Shown here: positions 44,387 through 53,301 of the stretch, one piece after another
How positions within the stretch are numbered: the stretch's first letter is position 1
Layout of the letters: each line of letters starts with the position of its first letter
Source: Methylocystis sp.
GTDB taxonomy: Bacteria > Pseudomonadota > Alphaproteobacteria > Rhizobiales > Beijerinckiaceae
NCBI GenBank assembly: GCA_016178015.1
Contig: JACOUB010000019.1
Location: 1-64,000, forward strand
DNA length: 64,000 bases
Direction of reading: 5' to 3'
Notes under the pieces: model-generated
Databases searched by the model: none
What the model was told of the DNA's origin: nothing
The model's input: only the letters and a program-made list of their open reading frames with translations
Program-made: the position numbers and the translations under genes

Positions 44387-45760
44387 TCAGATCGCCCCGT
44401 CCTTCTTCGCCTTCTGGCTTTCGCGGAACCTCGCCGCCCAGCCGGATCTTTCAACCTGACGCCCGCGCCCCAGCGCCAACGCGTCCGGCCCGACATCCCT
44501 TGTGATGACCGACCCGGACCCGACATAGGCGCGATCGCCGATCTTGACCGGCGCCACCAGCGCCGAATTGGAGCCGATGAACGCCCCTTCGCCGATCACC
44601 GTGCGGTATTTGAAGAATCCGTCGTAATTGCAGGTGATCGTGCCCGCGCCGATATTGGCGCCGGCGCCGATCGTCGCGTCGCCGATATAGGTCAAGTGGT
44701 TGACCTTGGCGCCCTCGCCCACGTCGGCGGCCTTGATCTCCACGAAGTTGCCGACGCGCGCCGTCGCCGCGAGATTCGCGCCAGGGCGCAAGCGCGCGAA
44801 CGGGCCGACCTTTGCATTGAACCCAATGGTCGCGCCTTCAAGATGCGAGAAGGAACGAATGAGCGCGCCGTTGGCGATCTCGACGCCTGGCCCGATGACG
44901 ACATGGGGTTCGATGACGACGTCGCGGCCGATTTTCGTGTCGGCCGACAGGAAGATCGTGTCGGGCGCGACCAGCGTGGCGCCGGCGAGCATCGCCGCGC
45001 GCCGCAACCGCTGCTGCGCCAGCGCCTCGGCCTGCGCCAGCTGGACGCGATCGTTGACGCCGAGCGCTTCGTCTTCGTCGGCGAGCACGACGCGCGTCGC
45101 CAACCCGCGCTCGGCGGCCAGGCCGACGATGTCGGTGAGATAATATTCGCCCTTGGCGTTGCTGGCGCCGACGGCGTCGAGGAGCTCGAGGGCGCGGCGG
45201 CCGTCGATCGCCATCAGACCGGCGTTGCAAAGACGCAAGCGGCGCTCCTCGTCGCTCGCGTCTTTTTCCTCGCGAATGGCGACAAGACGCCCGCGGCCGT
45301 CGACGATGAGCCGCCCATAGCCGTGCGGATCGCGCGCCGTGAAACCGAGCGCGACGACGCCCGTCCCGCCCGCAAGCCCGTCGCACAGCGCCGCGATCGT
45401 CGCTGGCCGCACCAGCGGCGTATCGGCGAACAGCACCAACAATTGGTCGAAACCGGCTGCGATGGCGGCGCGCGCCGCCAACACGGCATGGGCCGTGCCG
45501 AGCCGCCGCTGTTGCACGAACACCCGGGCGTCTGGGCGAAGCCTTTGAACTTCCTGACGGACCTCATCGGCCTCCGGGCCGACGACGACGGCGAACGCGT
45601 CGATCCCCGCCGCGGCGACGCTCGCCAGCATATGCGCCAGCATCGAACGCCCGGCGATCTCGTGCAGAACCTTGGGCCGCACGGATTTCATGCGCGTGCC
45701 CTCGCCGGCCGCGAGGACGACGGCGAGTGCGTTGCGGCGCGTCGGATCGCCTGTTGGCAT
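44387..45760 (-). CDS. glmU: Bifunctional UDP-GlcNAc pyrophosphorylase / GlcN-1-P acetyltransferase
   Basis: A 457-residue two-domain enzyme for the last two steps to UDP-GlcNAc. The N-terminal pyrophosphorylase has [32 protein letters not shown] and [12 protein letters not shown]. The C-terminal left-handed beta-helix has hexapeptide repeats ([53 protein letters not shown]), which include the acetyltransferase His/Asn/Tyr residues. I use the start [15 protein letters not shown] at 45760; the track start is 16 codons earlier. It is divergent from opgG. Confidence 0.95.
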   Translation of the reverse strand: MPTGDPTRRNALAVVLAAGEGTRMKSVRPKVLHEIAGRSMLAHMLASVAAAGIDAFAVVVGPEADEVRQEVQRLRPDARVFVQQRRLGTAHAVLAARAAIAAGFDQLLVLFADTPLVRPATIAALCDGLAGGTGVVALGFTARDPHGYGRLIVDGRGRLVAIREEKDASDEERRLRLCNAGLMAIDGRRALELLDAVGASNAKGEYYLTDIVGLAAERGLATRVVLADEDEALGVNDRVQLAQAEALAQQRLRRAAMLAGATLVAPDTIFLSADTKIGRDVVIEPHVVIGPGVEIANGALIRSFSHLEGATIGFNAKVGPFARLRPGANLAATARVGNFVEIKAADVGEGAKVNHLTYIGDATIGAGANIGAGTITCNYDGFFKYRTVIGEGAFIGSNSALVAPVKIGDRAYVGSGSVITRDVGPDALALGRGRQVERSGWAARFRESQKAKKDGAI

Positions 45761-45965
45761 TGTTGCAATCAGCCTTTCGACCATGCGGGCGCGGCAAAAC
45801 GGCGCCACGATTGTGAGGTTCTTGGCAGATTCGAGCGCCTCAGGGCAAGCTCGCCGTGGAAGACAACAAAAAATGTCAAGAAATGCGTTCCGGCCGCTGA
45901 CCTTTCAGGTATAGAAAGCCAATATTCAATAGCCGTGGCCTCATCGTCCCTCGCCCTGGTCGCTC

Positions 45966-47486
45966 ATGTTCCGACGTAGAGATGTGTTGAAGACGGCAAT
46001 GGGCGCGATCGCCGCCGGATTTTCCCCTGGCGGGGCCCTCGCCGAAAACGCCCCCCCGCCGCCGCCATTCACCCAAGCTTTGTTGTTGGACTTGGCCCGC
46101 ACGCTGGCCCGCCGTCCGTTTGTCGCCCCCCCGACCGACCTGCACGACCCGTTCGCGAACTTGAACTACGAGCAATATGTCTCCATCAAGACCAAACCGG
46201 GCGCCGCCATCTGGGCCGGAGAGAACCGGGGATTCGCCATCGAGCCGTTGCACCGCGGCTTCATCTTCGCCAACCCGGTAGACATTTACATTGTCGAGAA
46301 CGGAGCGGCGAACCGAATAGCCTACGATCAATCGAACTTCGACTACGGTTCGGTGAAAGTCCCTGAAAAACTGCCGGACCTCGGTTTTTCCGGGTTTCGC
46401 GTCATACGTGCGCAAGATGGCGGCGGGAGCGGCGAACTCGCCATGTTCCAAGGCGCGAGCTTCTACCGGGCGATCGCCTACGGCCAGTATCCCGGCGTCA
46501 CCGCGCGCGGCCTCGCCATTCGCACGGCCGACCCGCGCGGCGAGGAATTCCCGGTCTTTCGCAGCTTCTGGATCGAGAGGCCGGCGCGCGCCGACAATGC
46601 GCTCGTCATCCATGCCCTCCTCGATTCGGCCAGCGCCACAGGCGCCTATCGTTTCACGTTGCGGCCCGGCGAAGCGACGATCATCGACGTCGAGCTGACA
46701 CTGATCGCTCGCGTCGCCATTGATCATTTTGGCGTCGCCGGATTGACCGCGGCTTCGTTGTTTACGCCGCTCGACCACCGACGCACCGACGACGTTCGGT
46801 CGGCCGTCGCCGAGACCAATGGCCTTCAAATGCTCACCGGCAAGGACGAGTGGCTCTGGCGTCCGGTCTCCAACCGCGACACGTTGCAAATCTCGGCGTT
46901 CGTCGACGCCAGTCCGAAAGGCTTCGGCTTCCTCATGCGCGAGCGCGACATCGACGCCTATCAGGACGACGACCAGCATTGGGAACGACGCCCCTCGCTG
47001 TGGATTGAACCATTCGGGGACTGGGGAGAAGGCGCGGTGCAGCTCGTCGAAATCCCATCAGAATCGGAGATCAACGAGAATATCGTCGCCTATTGGAGGC
47101 CCAAGGCGCCCCTAGCGGCCGGCGCGGAAGCGAAATTCGCCTATCGCCAGTTCTGGTGCTGGAGCCCCCCGGCGCGCTCGCCGCTCGCCGTCGCGCGCGA
47201 GGCGCGCGGCGGGCGCTCTCCAATGCCCAAGCTTCGCCGCTTTGTGGTCGTTTTTACAGGCGATATTCTGGCCGACCCGCAACGAACCGCCAATCTCAAA
47301 GCCGCCGTGACGACGTCGCCCGGAACGGCCACCAACATTCGCACGTTTTGCAATCCGCAGGCCAAGACGTGCCGCGTCGTTTTCGACGTCGACCTTGCCG
47401 GCGAGATTTTTTGCGAGCTTCGGCTCGTCCTCCAGTCGGGCGACGATCCGATCAGCGAAACCTGGCTTTATCGATGGACGTCGTAA
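45966..47486 (+). CDS. opgG: Periplasmic glucan biosynthesis protein OpgG/OpgD
   Basis: A 506-residue periplasmic protein for osmoregulated periplasmic glucans. The N-terminus has a twin-arginine-like signal (MFRRRDVLKTAMGAIAAG, cut near GGALA). The family domain starts LARRPFVAPPTDLHDPFANLNYEQYVSI and contains FQGASFYRAIAYGQYPGVTARGLAI, GEEFPVFRSFWIERP and RRPSLWIEPFGDWGEGAVQLVEIPSESEINENIVAYW. The Tat-like signal is more usual for OpgD, but the operon partner opgH favours OpgG. It overlaps opgH by 13 bases, so the two are coupled. Confidence 0.9.
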   Translation: MFRRRDVLKTAMGAIAAGFSPGGALAENAPPPPPFTQALLLDLARTLARRPFVAPPTDLHDPFANLNYEQYVSIKTKPGAAIWAGENRGFAIEPLHRGFIFANPVDIYIVENGAANRIAYDQSNFDYGSVKVPEKLPDLGFSGFRVIRAQDGGGSGELAMFQGASFYRAIAYGQYPGVTARGLAIRTADPRGEEFPVFRSFWIERPARADNALVIHALLDSASATGAYRFTLRPGEATIIDVELTLIARVAIDHFGVAGLTAASLFTPLDHRRTDDVRSAVAETNGLQMLTGKDEWLWRPVSNRDTLQISAFVDASPKGFGFLMRERDIDAYQDDDQHWERRPSLWIEPFGDWGEGAVQLVEIPSESEINENIVAYWRPKAPLAAGAEAKFAYRQFWCWSPPARSPLAVAREARGGRSPMPKLRRFVVVFTGDILADPQRTANLKAAVTTSPGTATNIRTFCNPQAKTCRVVFDVDLAGEIFCELRLVLQSGDDPISETWLYRWTS

Positions 47487-49723
47487 ATCTCACGCTGATC
47501 GACATCGCGCCGCGCGACCATCAAGCGGCGGGACCCGCTCGAGAGCTTGGCTGCGCCGACCCAACGCCGGCCGAGAGCCCGCTGTCGATGCCCACGCAGA
47601 CGCTGTTTCGCTTCGATGCGCGCGACCGACGCCGCTGGGCCGCGCCGCATCTCGCCCGGACGCCATGGCTGGCGCGCCTCGTCACCTTCGGCGGCGGGCT
47701 GGCGCTGGCCGCCTATGGCGGCCACGAAATGTACAAGGTCATCGACGTCGGCGGCGTGACGACGCTCAAATGGGCTCTGCTCGTGCTGTTTGTGTTGAAT
47801 TTCTCGTGGATTGCGCTCTCCTTCGCGAGCTGCGTCGTCGGCTTCCTGGCGCTGCTGCGCAGCCGCCGGCCGCCGCCGCCGCCAGCGAGCCTCACGGCCA
47901 GGACGGCCGTCGTCATGCCGATCTACAACGAAACCTCAAGCAGAGTGTTCGGGGCGTTGCAGGCGATCTTCGAGGATGTGGAGGCGACGGGCCTCGGCGC
48001 GCATTTCGATTGGTTCTTGTTGTCCGACACCACCAACCCCGACATCTGGATCGCGGAAGAGCGCGCCTTCGCCGCGATCAGGCGGCGTCTCGGTCCTGCG
48101 GCGCGCGTCTATTACCGCCGCCGTGAGAAGAACACGAGCCGCAAGGCCGGCAACATCGCCGATTTCGTCTCCCGTTGGGGCGGCGCCTATGCGCATATGG
48201 TCGTCCTCGACGCGGACAGCCTGATGGCCGGCGCAACGATCGTCCAGCTCGCGGCGGCGATGGAGCAAGACCCCGACGCCGGCATTATCCAGACCCTGCC
48301 GCTCGTCATCAACCGCAACACGCTGTTCGCCCGCGTCCAGCAGTTCGCGGCCCGCATTTACGGTCCGGTGATCGCCGCCGGTCTGTCCGCATGGATGGGC
48401 CGCGACGGCAATTATTGGGGCCACAACGCCATCATCCGCACGGCGGCCTTCGCCAGCCATTGCGGCCTCCCCACCCTTAACGGCCGGCCGCCGTTCGGCG
48501 GGCACATTCTCAGTCACGACTTCGTCGAGGCCGCGCTGATCCGGCGCGCCGGCTACGCAGTCTATATTATCCCGACGCTTCGAGGTTCTTACGAGGAGAG
48601 CCCGCCTTCGCTGATCGACCTGTCGGTGCGCGACCGGCGCTGGTGTCAAGGCAATCTCCAGCACATCCGAGTGCTCTTCGCGCACGGCTTCCATTTGGCG
48701 TCGCGCCAGCACTTCCTCACCGGCATCTTCGGCTATCTCACGTCGCCCCTGTGGCTGGCCCAATTGCTGGTCGGCATCGCGCTCGTTTTCCAGGCGAGCT
48801 ATTTCCGGCCCGAATATTTCACCAGCCAATTCACGCTGTTTCCGATATGGCCGCGGTTCGACGCGGAACGCTCGCTGGATTTGTTCGCTCTCACCATGGG
48901 CATTCTGCTCGCCCCGAAAGTGTTCGGACTGATCATCGCCATGATCGACGGCGAGACGCGGCGCGGATCCGGCGGCGTCTTCATGTTGCTCGTTTCGTTC
49001 CTGTTTGAAATCGTCATGTCGGCGCTGCTGGCGCCGATCATGATGCTCATTCAGACCGGACATGTCGCGCACATATTGTTCGGCTTCGACACGGGATGGG
49101 ATCCGCAGCGGCGCGACGACGGCTCCGTGCCGTTCAAAGCCATCGTCAGGCGACATCGCTCGCATGTGGCCATGGGCGCGCTCAGTCTCATCGCCGGCCT
49201 GCTGATCTCGCCATCGCTGGTGGCGTGGATGTCCCCGACCATCGCCGGCCTCATTCTGGCGATCGGCATTTCCTGGGCGACGAGCCAGCGTTGGTTCGGC
49301 CTCGTGTTCCGCAGAGCCGGCGTTCTGGTGACGCCCGAGGAAACGACCACGCCGCGCATCGCCAGGCGCGCCAATGCGCTGTCGCGCATTTTGGCCAGAG
49401 CCGGCGAGGACACGGCGAGCGGGCTCGAGGCGATTCACGCCAATCCCGAGCTGCGCGCCATGCACGAAAGCTGGTTGCCGCCGCACCAACCGCGCCAGCG
49501 CGGTCAGATCACCAGCGACCGCGCCGTCGCCGAGGCCAAGCTCGCCGACGCGGAGACCATCGAGGACGCCATTGCCTGGCTCAGCCGCGGCGAACGCTTG
49601 GTTGTGTTGAGCGACCGCGCGCTCATCGCCATGCTGGCGCGACTCCCGCATCGCGGCGCCGGGGAGCGGGCGCCAGAACCAGGATCGCGAGACGCCGCCA
49701 AGGCGGAACGGCTGGCGAGCTGA
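47474..49723 (+). CDS. opgH: Glucan beta-glucosyltransferase OpgH
   Basis: A 749-residue inner-membrane GT2 enzyme that polymerises the beta-glucan backbone from UDP-glucose. Membrane helices flank a catalytic domain with VVMPIYNETSSRVFGAL, VLDADSLMAG, GGHILSHDFVEAALIRRAGY and the acceptor motif DRRWCQGNLQH. Further helices follow from about residue 430. The last 100 residues are cytoplasmic. The ATG at 47474 overlaps the opgG stop and gives a normal length; the track ORF of 876 residues begins inside opgG. In enteric bacteria OpgH also links nutrient status to cell size; nothing here tests that. Confidence 0.92.
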   Translation: MDVVNLTLIDIAPRDHQAAGPARELGCADPTPAESPLSMPTQTLFRFDARDRRRWAAPHLARTPWLARLVTFGGGLALAAYGGHEMYKVIDVGGVTTLKWALLVLFVLNFSWIALSFASCVVGFLALLRSRRPPPPPASLTARTAVVMPIYNETSSRVFGALQAIFEDVEATGLGAHFDWFLLSDTTNPDIWIAEERAFAAIRRRLGPAARVYYRRREKNTSRKAGNIADFVSRWGGAYAHMVVLDADSLMAGATIVQLAAAMEQDPDAGIIQTLPLVINRNTLFARVQQFAARIYGPVIAAGLSAWMGRDGNYWGHNAIIRTAAFASHCGLPTLNGRPPFGGHILSHDFVEAALIRRAGYAVYIIPTLRGSYEESPPSLIDLSVRDRRWCQGNLQHIRVLFAHGFHLASRQHFLTGIFGYLTSPLWLAQLLVGIALVFQASYFRPEYFTSQFTLFPIWPRFDAERSLDLFALTMGILLAPKVFGLIIAMIDGETRRGSGGVFMLLVSFLFEIVMSALLAPIMMLIQTGHVAHILFGFDTGWDPQRRDDGSVPFKAIVRRHRSHVAMGALSLIAGLLISPSLVAWMSPTIAGLILAIGISWATSQRWFGLVFRRAGVLVTPEETTTPRIARRANALSRILARAGEDTASGLEAIHANPELRAMHESWLPPHQPRQRGQITSDRAVAEAKLADAETIEDAIAWLSRGERLVVLSDRALIAMLARLPHRGAGERAPEPGSRDAAKAERLAS

Positions 49724-49824
49724 AAAGGCGGACCGGCCACGGCGAGCGCCATTGAAAAGTCCATATGACTTCCATTATTTCTTCCTTCTCTCGTTTGTCA
49801 CAGCGCGCGAGGCGCCGCATCCGC

Positions 49825-50046
49825 ATGAACCGGTTCGAACGACATCCCCAGGGCGCGGCGGAGGCCGAGGTGGAATACCTCGACGGCGAGTTCCGCGTGC
49901 GCCGTCCCGGCGCCTTTGTGCGCTGCGCGGCGACCGGCGAGCCGATTCCGCTCGAGGAGTTGCGCTACTGGAACGTTGACCTGCAAGAGCCTTACAGCGG
50001 CCCGCACGCCAAGCTGCTGCGGCTGGGGATCAAGCGCCGCGACTGA
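49825..50046 (+). CDS. DUF2093 small protein
   Basis: A 73-residue protein of the DUF2093 family, small alphaproteobacterial proteins of unknown role. It begins MNRFERHPQG and shows AEVEYLDGEFRVRRPGAFVRCAATGEPIPLEELRYWNVDLQEPY. It is usually found beside lpxK and waaA, as here. It overlaps the 3' end of lpxK on the other strand by 17 bases. The start at 49825 fits the family; the track ORF adds 20 residues. Confidence 0.8.
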   Translation: MNRFERHPQGAAEAEVEYLDGEFRVRRPGAFVRCAATGEPIPLEELRYWNVDLQEPYSGPHAKLLRLGIKRRD

Positions 50047-51052
50047 GCCGGGCGCGCTTCAACGCGTTGACCAAAGCCGTTGCAAGTCGCGCCGGATCGT
50101 CGACGACGAGCTCCACCGGCAAGACCTCGATTGCGGCCTCGCGCGCGGCCGAAGCGTCGATGCGCGCCGCGTCCTTCTCGGTGGCGACCAGCCGCGCGCC
50201 CAACCGGCCCGCTTCCTGGCGCAGCGCGGCGATCTCACGCGCGGTGAAGACGTGATGATCGGCAAACCAGCGGGCGCCGACGACGTCGGCGCCGATCTCG
50301 CGCAGGGTCGCTAAGAATTTAGCGGGCCGAGCAATGCCTGCGAAGGCGAATATCTTGTTGCCGGCGATCCGCGCGGCGGCGCGGGCGTCGGGCTGCGCCC
50401 GCGCCGAAAACGACAGCTTGCCGGCAGCCCGCGCGAGATGCGCAATCGCCTCGCTCGCCGGGCCCTGACCGATCGTCAGAACGGCGTCGATCGCCGCGAT
50501 CTGTTGGGGTAACGGCGCGCGTAACGGCCCCGCCGGTAGGCACAGCCCATTGCCGACGCCGTATGGCGCGTCGACGACGGCCAAGGCGAAATCAAACTCG
50601 AGGCGGCGGCTCTGCAGCCCGTCGTCGAGCAGCAGCACGGACGCCCCGATGTCTCGCGCCGATCTGGCTCCCTTCACCCGGTCGGCGGCGACGATCGTCG
50701 GGGCGAGGTGGGCCAGCAACAGCGCCTCGTCGCCCGCCTCTTGCGCGCCGTGGCGGGCGCGATCGACGACGAAGGGCTCCACGAGAGCGCGGCGGCGCCG
50801 TCCAGCCCCTCGCGTCAAAAACGCCGGCCGTTCGCCCATTCCCTGGAGCAGGGCCGCCGCCGCCAACGCGGCCGGCGTCTTGCCGTCGCCCCCCGCGGTG
50901 AAGCCGCCGATGCAGATGGTCGGCAATCCGGCGCGGACCCCTCGCCGCGCCATGCGGGCGGCGGCCACGGCGCCGTAGACCGAGCCCAAGGGCGCCAGAA
51001 CTAACGCGGCCGGCCCCGCCGGCAAGCGGCGCCAAAAGTCAGGTGCGCGCAT
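50030..51052 (-). CDS. lpxK: Tetraacyldisaccharide 4'-kinase
   Basis: A 340-residue inner-membrane-associated kinase that phosphorylates the 4' position of the lipid A disaccharide. The N-terminal segment PAALVLAPLGSVYGAVAAARM is amphipathic or hydrophobic. The Walker A-like loop is IGGFTAGGDGKTPAALAAA, followed by LTRGAGRRRR, GDEALLLAHLAPTIVAADR and the Walker B region LLLDDGLQSRRLEFDFALAVVD. The C-terminus has FAGIARPAKFLATLREIGADVV, ADHHVFTAREI and VATEKDAAR. In most relatives lpxK follows waaA directly; here a Fic gene lies between and overlaps the lpxK start by 14 bases. Confidence 0.92.
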   Translation of the reverse strand: MRAPDFWRRLPAGPAALVLAPLGSVYGAVAAARMARRGVRAGLPTICIGGFTAGGDGKTPAALAAAALLQGMGERPAFLTRGAGRRRRALVEPFVVDRARHGAQEAGDEALLLAHLAPTIVAADRVKGARSARDIGASVLLLDDGLQSRRLEFDFALAVVDAPYGVGNGLCLPAGPLRAPLPQQIAAIDAVLTIGQGPASEAIAHLARAAGKLSFSARAQPDARAAARIAGNKIFAFAGIARPAKFLATLREIGADVVGARWFADHHVFTAREIAALRQEAGRLGARLVATEKDAARIDASAAREAAIEVLPVELVVDDPARLATALVNALKRARLSRGA

Positions 51053-51821
51053 GAGGAGGGCGGATTGGATCAGATTGAGGAAACGCCTCTTGCAAGGCGC
51101 TCAAGTAATCCGTCAAGGTCGCGTCCAATCGCTGATGCATGAAAGTCTGGTAAGGAGCGACGTCTTCGCCCAGCGAAGCCCGTTCAAGGCTGTCGAGATA
51201 AGCCTTGCGGTCTTCGGGGCGCACCGCAACCGGCGGATAGCCGCCGCGGATAAGCAGGAGATTCATCAAAAGCCGCGCCGTGCGCCCGTTGCCGTCGCCG
51301 AAAGGGTGAATGGCGGTCAGACGGAAATGAGCCTCGAACGCCGACGCCGGAGTGGTCGGGGCAGTTTTCAGCCAGGCGCCGAAGTCCTCCATGAGTTGGG
51401 GAATTTTGGCGGGGTTCGGGAAGACCACAGGCGAGCCAGCGATCCGTCGCGGGTTGCGGCTGTAAATTCCGGCAATTTCAGGCTGGCTGCGGGCAACGAT
51501 CCGCCGATGCAACTCGCACACGACATTATCGTCGACGGGCGTTGTTGTGGCGGCGAGTTCGCGCATCCAGAGCAGCGCGTCATAGTGATCGACGGCTTCG
51601 AGATGGTCGCGGAGCGATTTGCCGCCAACCGTGACGCCGTGCTCGATGACCTCAGCCGTTTCCCGCAGCGTGAGGGTATTGCCCTCGATGGCGTTGGACG
51701 AATAGGTAAGCTCGACGTCATAGTGTTTTTGGAGCTGCGCCAAGGCGGCCGCCGATAGCGGGCGCAAACGGTCGAGATGCGCCTTTTTCTGTTCGATGCT
51801 GTCGATAAGAGCGTCAAGCAT
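51039..51821 (-). CDS. Fic-domain protein (probable AMPylator, class II)
   Basis: A 260-residue Fic protein. The full active-site motif His172-PFGDGNGR-Arg180 is intact, so it should transfer AMP (or another nucleotide part) to a hydroxyl side chain. Near the N-terminus, SSNAIEGN contains Ser42-x3-Glu46-Gly47, the autoinhibitory helix motif of class II Fic enzymes, so no separate antitoxin is needed. The gene sits six bases after waaA and overlaps lpxK by 14 bases, within a lipid A/core operon. That placement is unusual and suggests insertion with preserved translational coupling. Its target protein is unknown; an envelope-biosynthesis link would be inference from position only. Confidence 0.88.
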   Translation of the reverse strand: MLDALIDSIEQKKAHLDRLRPLSAAALAQLQKHYDVELTYSSNAIEGNTLTLRETAEVIEHGVTVGGKSLRDHLEAVDHYDALLWMRELAATTTPVDDNVVCELHRRIVARSQPEIAGIYSRNPRRIAGSPVVFPNPAKIPQLMEDFGAWLKTAPTTPASAFEAHFRLTAIHPFGDGNGRTARLLMNLLLIRGGYPPVAVRPEDRKAYLDSLERASLGEDVAPYQTFMHQRLDATLTDYLSALQEAFPQSDPIRPPHART

Positions 51822-51827
51822 CCCGGT

Positions 51828-53105
51828 TCATTGCTGCGCGACCGCCATTTGCGCCAGATAAGGTTCGATCGCCGTCATGATGCTCTGCGAGGCGCCGCCG
51901 AGCTTGCCCACCGCATCGGCGCCGGCTCTGCCCATCTTGCGTATGCGCGAGGGGTCCGACAGCAGGTAGAGCAAAGCGCGCGCCAGCGACTCCATATCGC
52001 TCACGCGCGCGGCGGCTTTCGCGGCCCCGAGTTCCGCATAGACGTCGGCAAAATTCTCGACATGCGGTCCGTGCAAAATCGCGCAACCGAGTTTGGCGGG
52101 TTCGATTGGATTCTGACCGCCTTTTGCGATCAAGGACTTGCCCATGAAGACGACGCCGGCGGCGCGCAGGAAGAGACCGAGTTCGCCGATTGTGTCCGCG
52201 ACATAGACATCCGTGTCGCGTTGCGGCTCGCCGCCGGAAGAGCGCAGCATGACCGTCAGTCGCTCGGCTTGCGCGATATTGGCGATTTCCGCGCCGCGCT
52301 CCCGATGCCGAGGAACGATGACGGTGAGCAGCGAAGGGATTTGGCGGGACGCAGCGGCATGCGCGGCAATGATGATCTCCTCCTCGTTCGCATGGGTCGA
52401 GACGGCCGCCCACAGCGGCCGCGCGCCCACGGCGCCGTTGAATTCGGCGAGCCTGCCGGTTCCGACGGGCGGCGGCGGCACGTCGAATTTCAGATTGCCG
52501 GCGACGCGCACGCGCGGCGCGCCGAGACTGAGATAACGGGCGGCGCTCTCGGAATTCTGGGCAAGACACAAATCGATCTTGCTCAACAGCCGCGCGGCGA
52601 CGGCGCCGACGCGGCGCCAGCGCTCCACCGACTGACGTGAGATGCGCGCATTGACCAGAACCATCGGCGTATGGCGTGCATGAACGGCCTCAATCATGTT
52701 GGGCCACAATTCCGATTCCGCAAAGAGCACGATGTCGGGCTGCCAATGGTCGAGAAAACGTTCGACGAATTTGGGAGCGTCGAGGGCCGCATATTGGTGA
52801 ATGGCGCCCGCCGGCAGCCGCGCCGCCAGAACTTTCGCCGATCCGACCGTGCCGCTGGTGACCAGGACTTCGACGCCGCGCTGGATGAATCGTTCAACGA
52901 GCGGCAACAGCGCGAGGCTTTCTCCGAGACTGGCGGCATGCAGCCAGGCCAAGCGTCCGCGCGGGCGCGGCAGGCCGGCAAACCCTGAGCGTTCGCCCAC
53001 GCGCCCGGCGTCCTCTTTGCCATGCTTGACGCGCCAGGCGAGCACGCCGCCCGCGAATGGCGTCAGCGCGGTGGTTGTCAAACGATACAGTTTCAAGATC
53101 GGCAT
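51828..53105 (-). CDS. waaA: 3-deoxy-D-manno-octulosonic acid transferase
   Basis: A 425-residue GT-B fold Kdo transferase (KdtA) that attaches Kdo to lipid IVA at the inner membrane. The N-terminal anchor is PILKLYRLTTTALTPFAGGVL. The catalytic Glu is in WLHAASLGESLALLPL, followed by TSGTVGSAKVLA, FAESELWPNMI, LVNARISRQSVERW and AQNSESAARYLSLGA. The C-terminal domain has WAAVSTHANEEEII, IVPRHRERGAEI and SLIAKGGQNPIEPAKLGCAILHGPHVENF. The ATG at 53105 is preferred to the TTG of the track. It leads the waaA-fic-lpxK group. Confidence 0.93.
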   Translation of the reverse strand: MPILKLYRLTTTALTPFAGGVLAWRVKHGKEDAGRVGERSGFAGLPRPRGRLAWLHAASLGESLALLPLVERFIQRGVEVLVTSGTVGSAKVLAARLPAGAIHQYAALDAPKFVERFLDHWQPDIVLFAESELWPNMIEAVHARHTPMVLVNARISRQSVERWRRVGAVAARLLSKIDLCLAQNSESAARYLSLGAPRVRVAGNLKFDVPPPPVGTGRLAEFNGAVGARPLWAAVSTHANEEEIIIAAHAAASRQIPSLLTVIVPRHRERGAEIANIAQAERLTVMLRSSGGEPQRDTDVYVADTIGELGLFLRAAGVVFMGKSLIAKGGQNPIEPAKLGCAILHGPHVENFADVYAELGAAKAAARVSDMESLARALLYLLSDPSRIRKMGRAGADAVGKLGGASQSIMTAIEPYLAQMAVAQQ

Positions 53106-53301
53106 CAAAGCCAGGCCCTAAACAAGACAAAAACTCGCGCCGGCGAACAAAGCGAACCGCTTCATGAAGCGCTCAAGCGAGCTTGGCGATTCACACTGCG
53201 AGTTTCATGAAACTCCTGCGAGGTCCGGTCCGATCGGTTCGCGTCGCATCATGATAACGGGCGCGGGCCGGCCAAGCAACGGCTGAGCGGGCGCTAAAAT
53301 T

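Noticed and set aside
47936-49651. 571-residue minus-strand ORF
   Set aside because: Antisense shadow of opgH.
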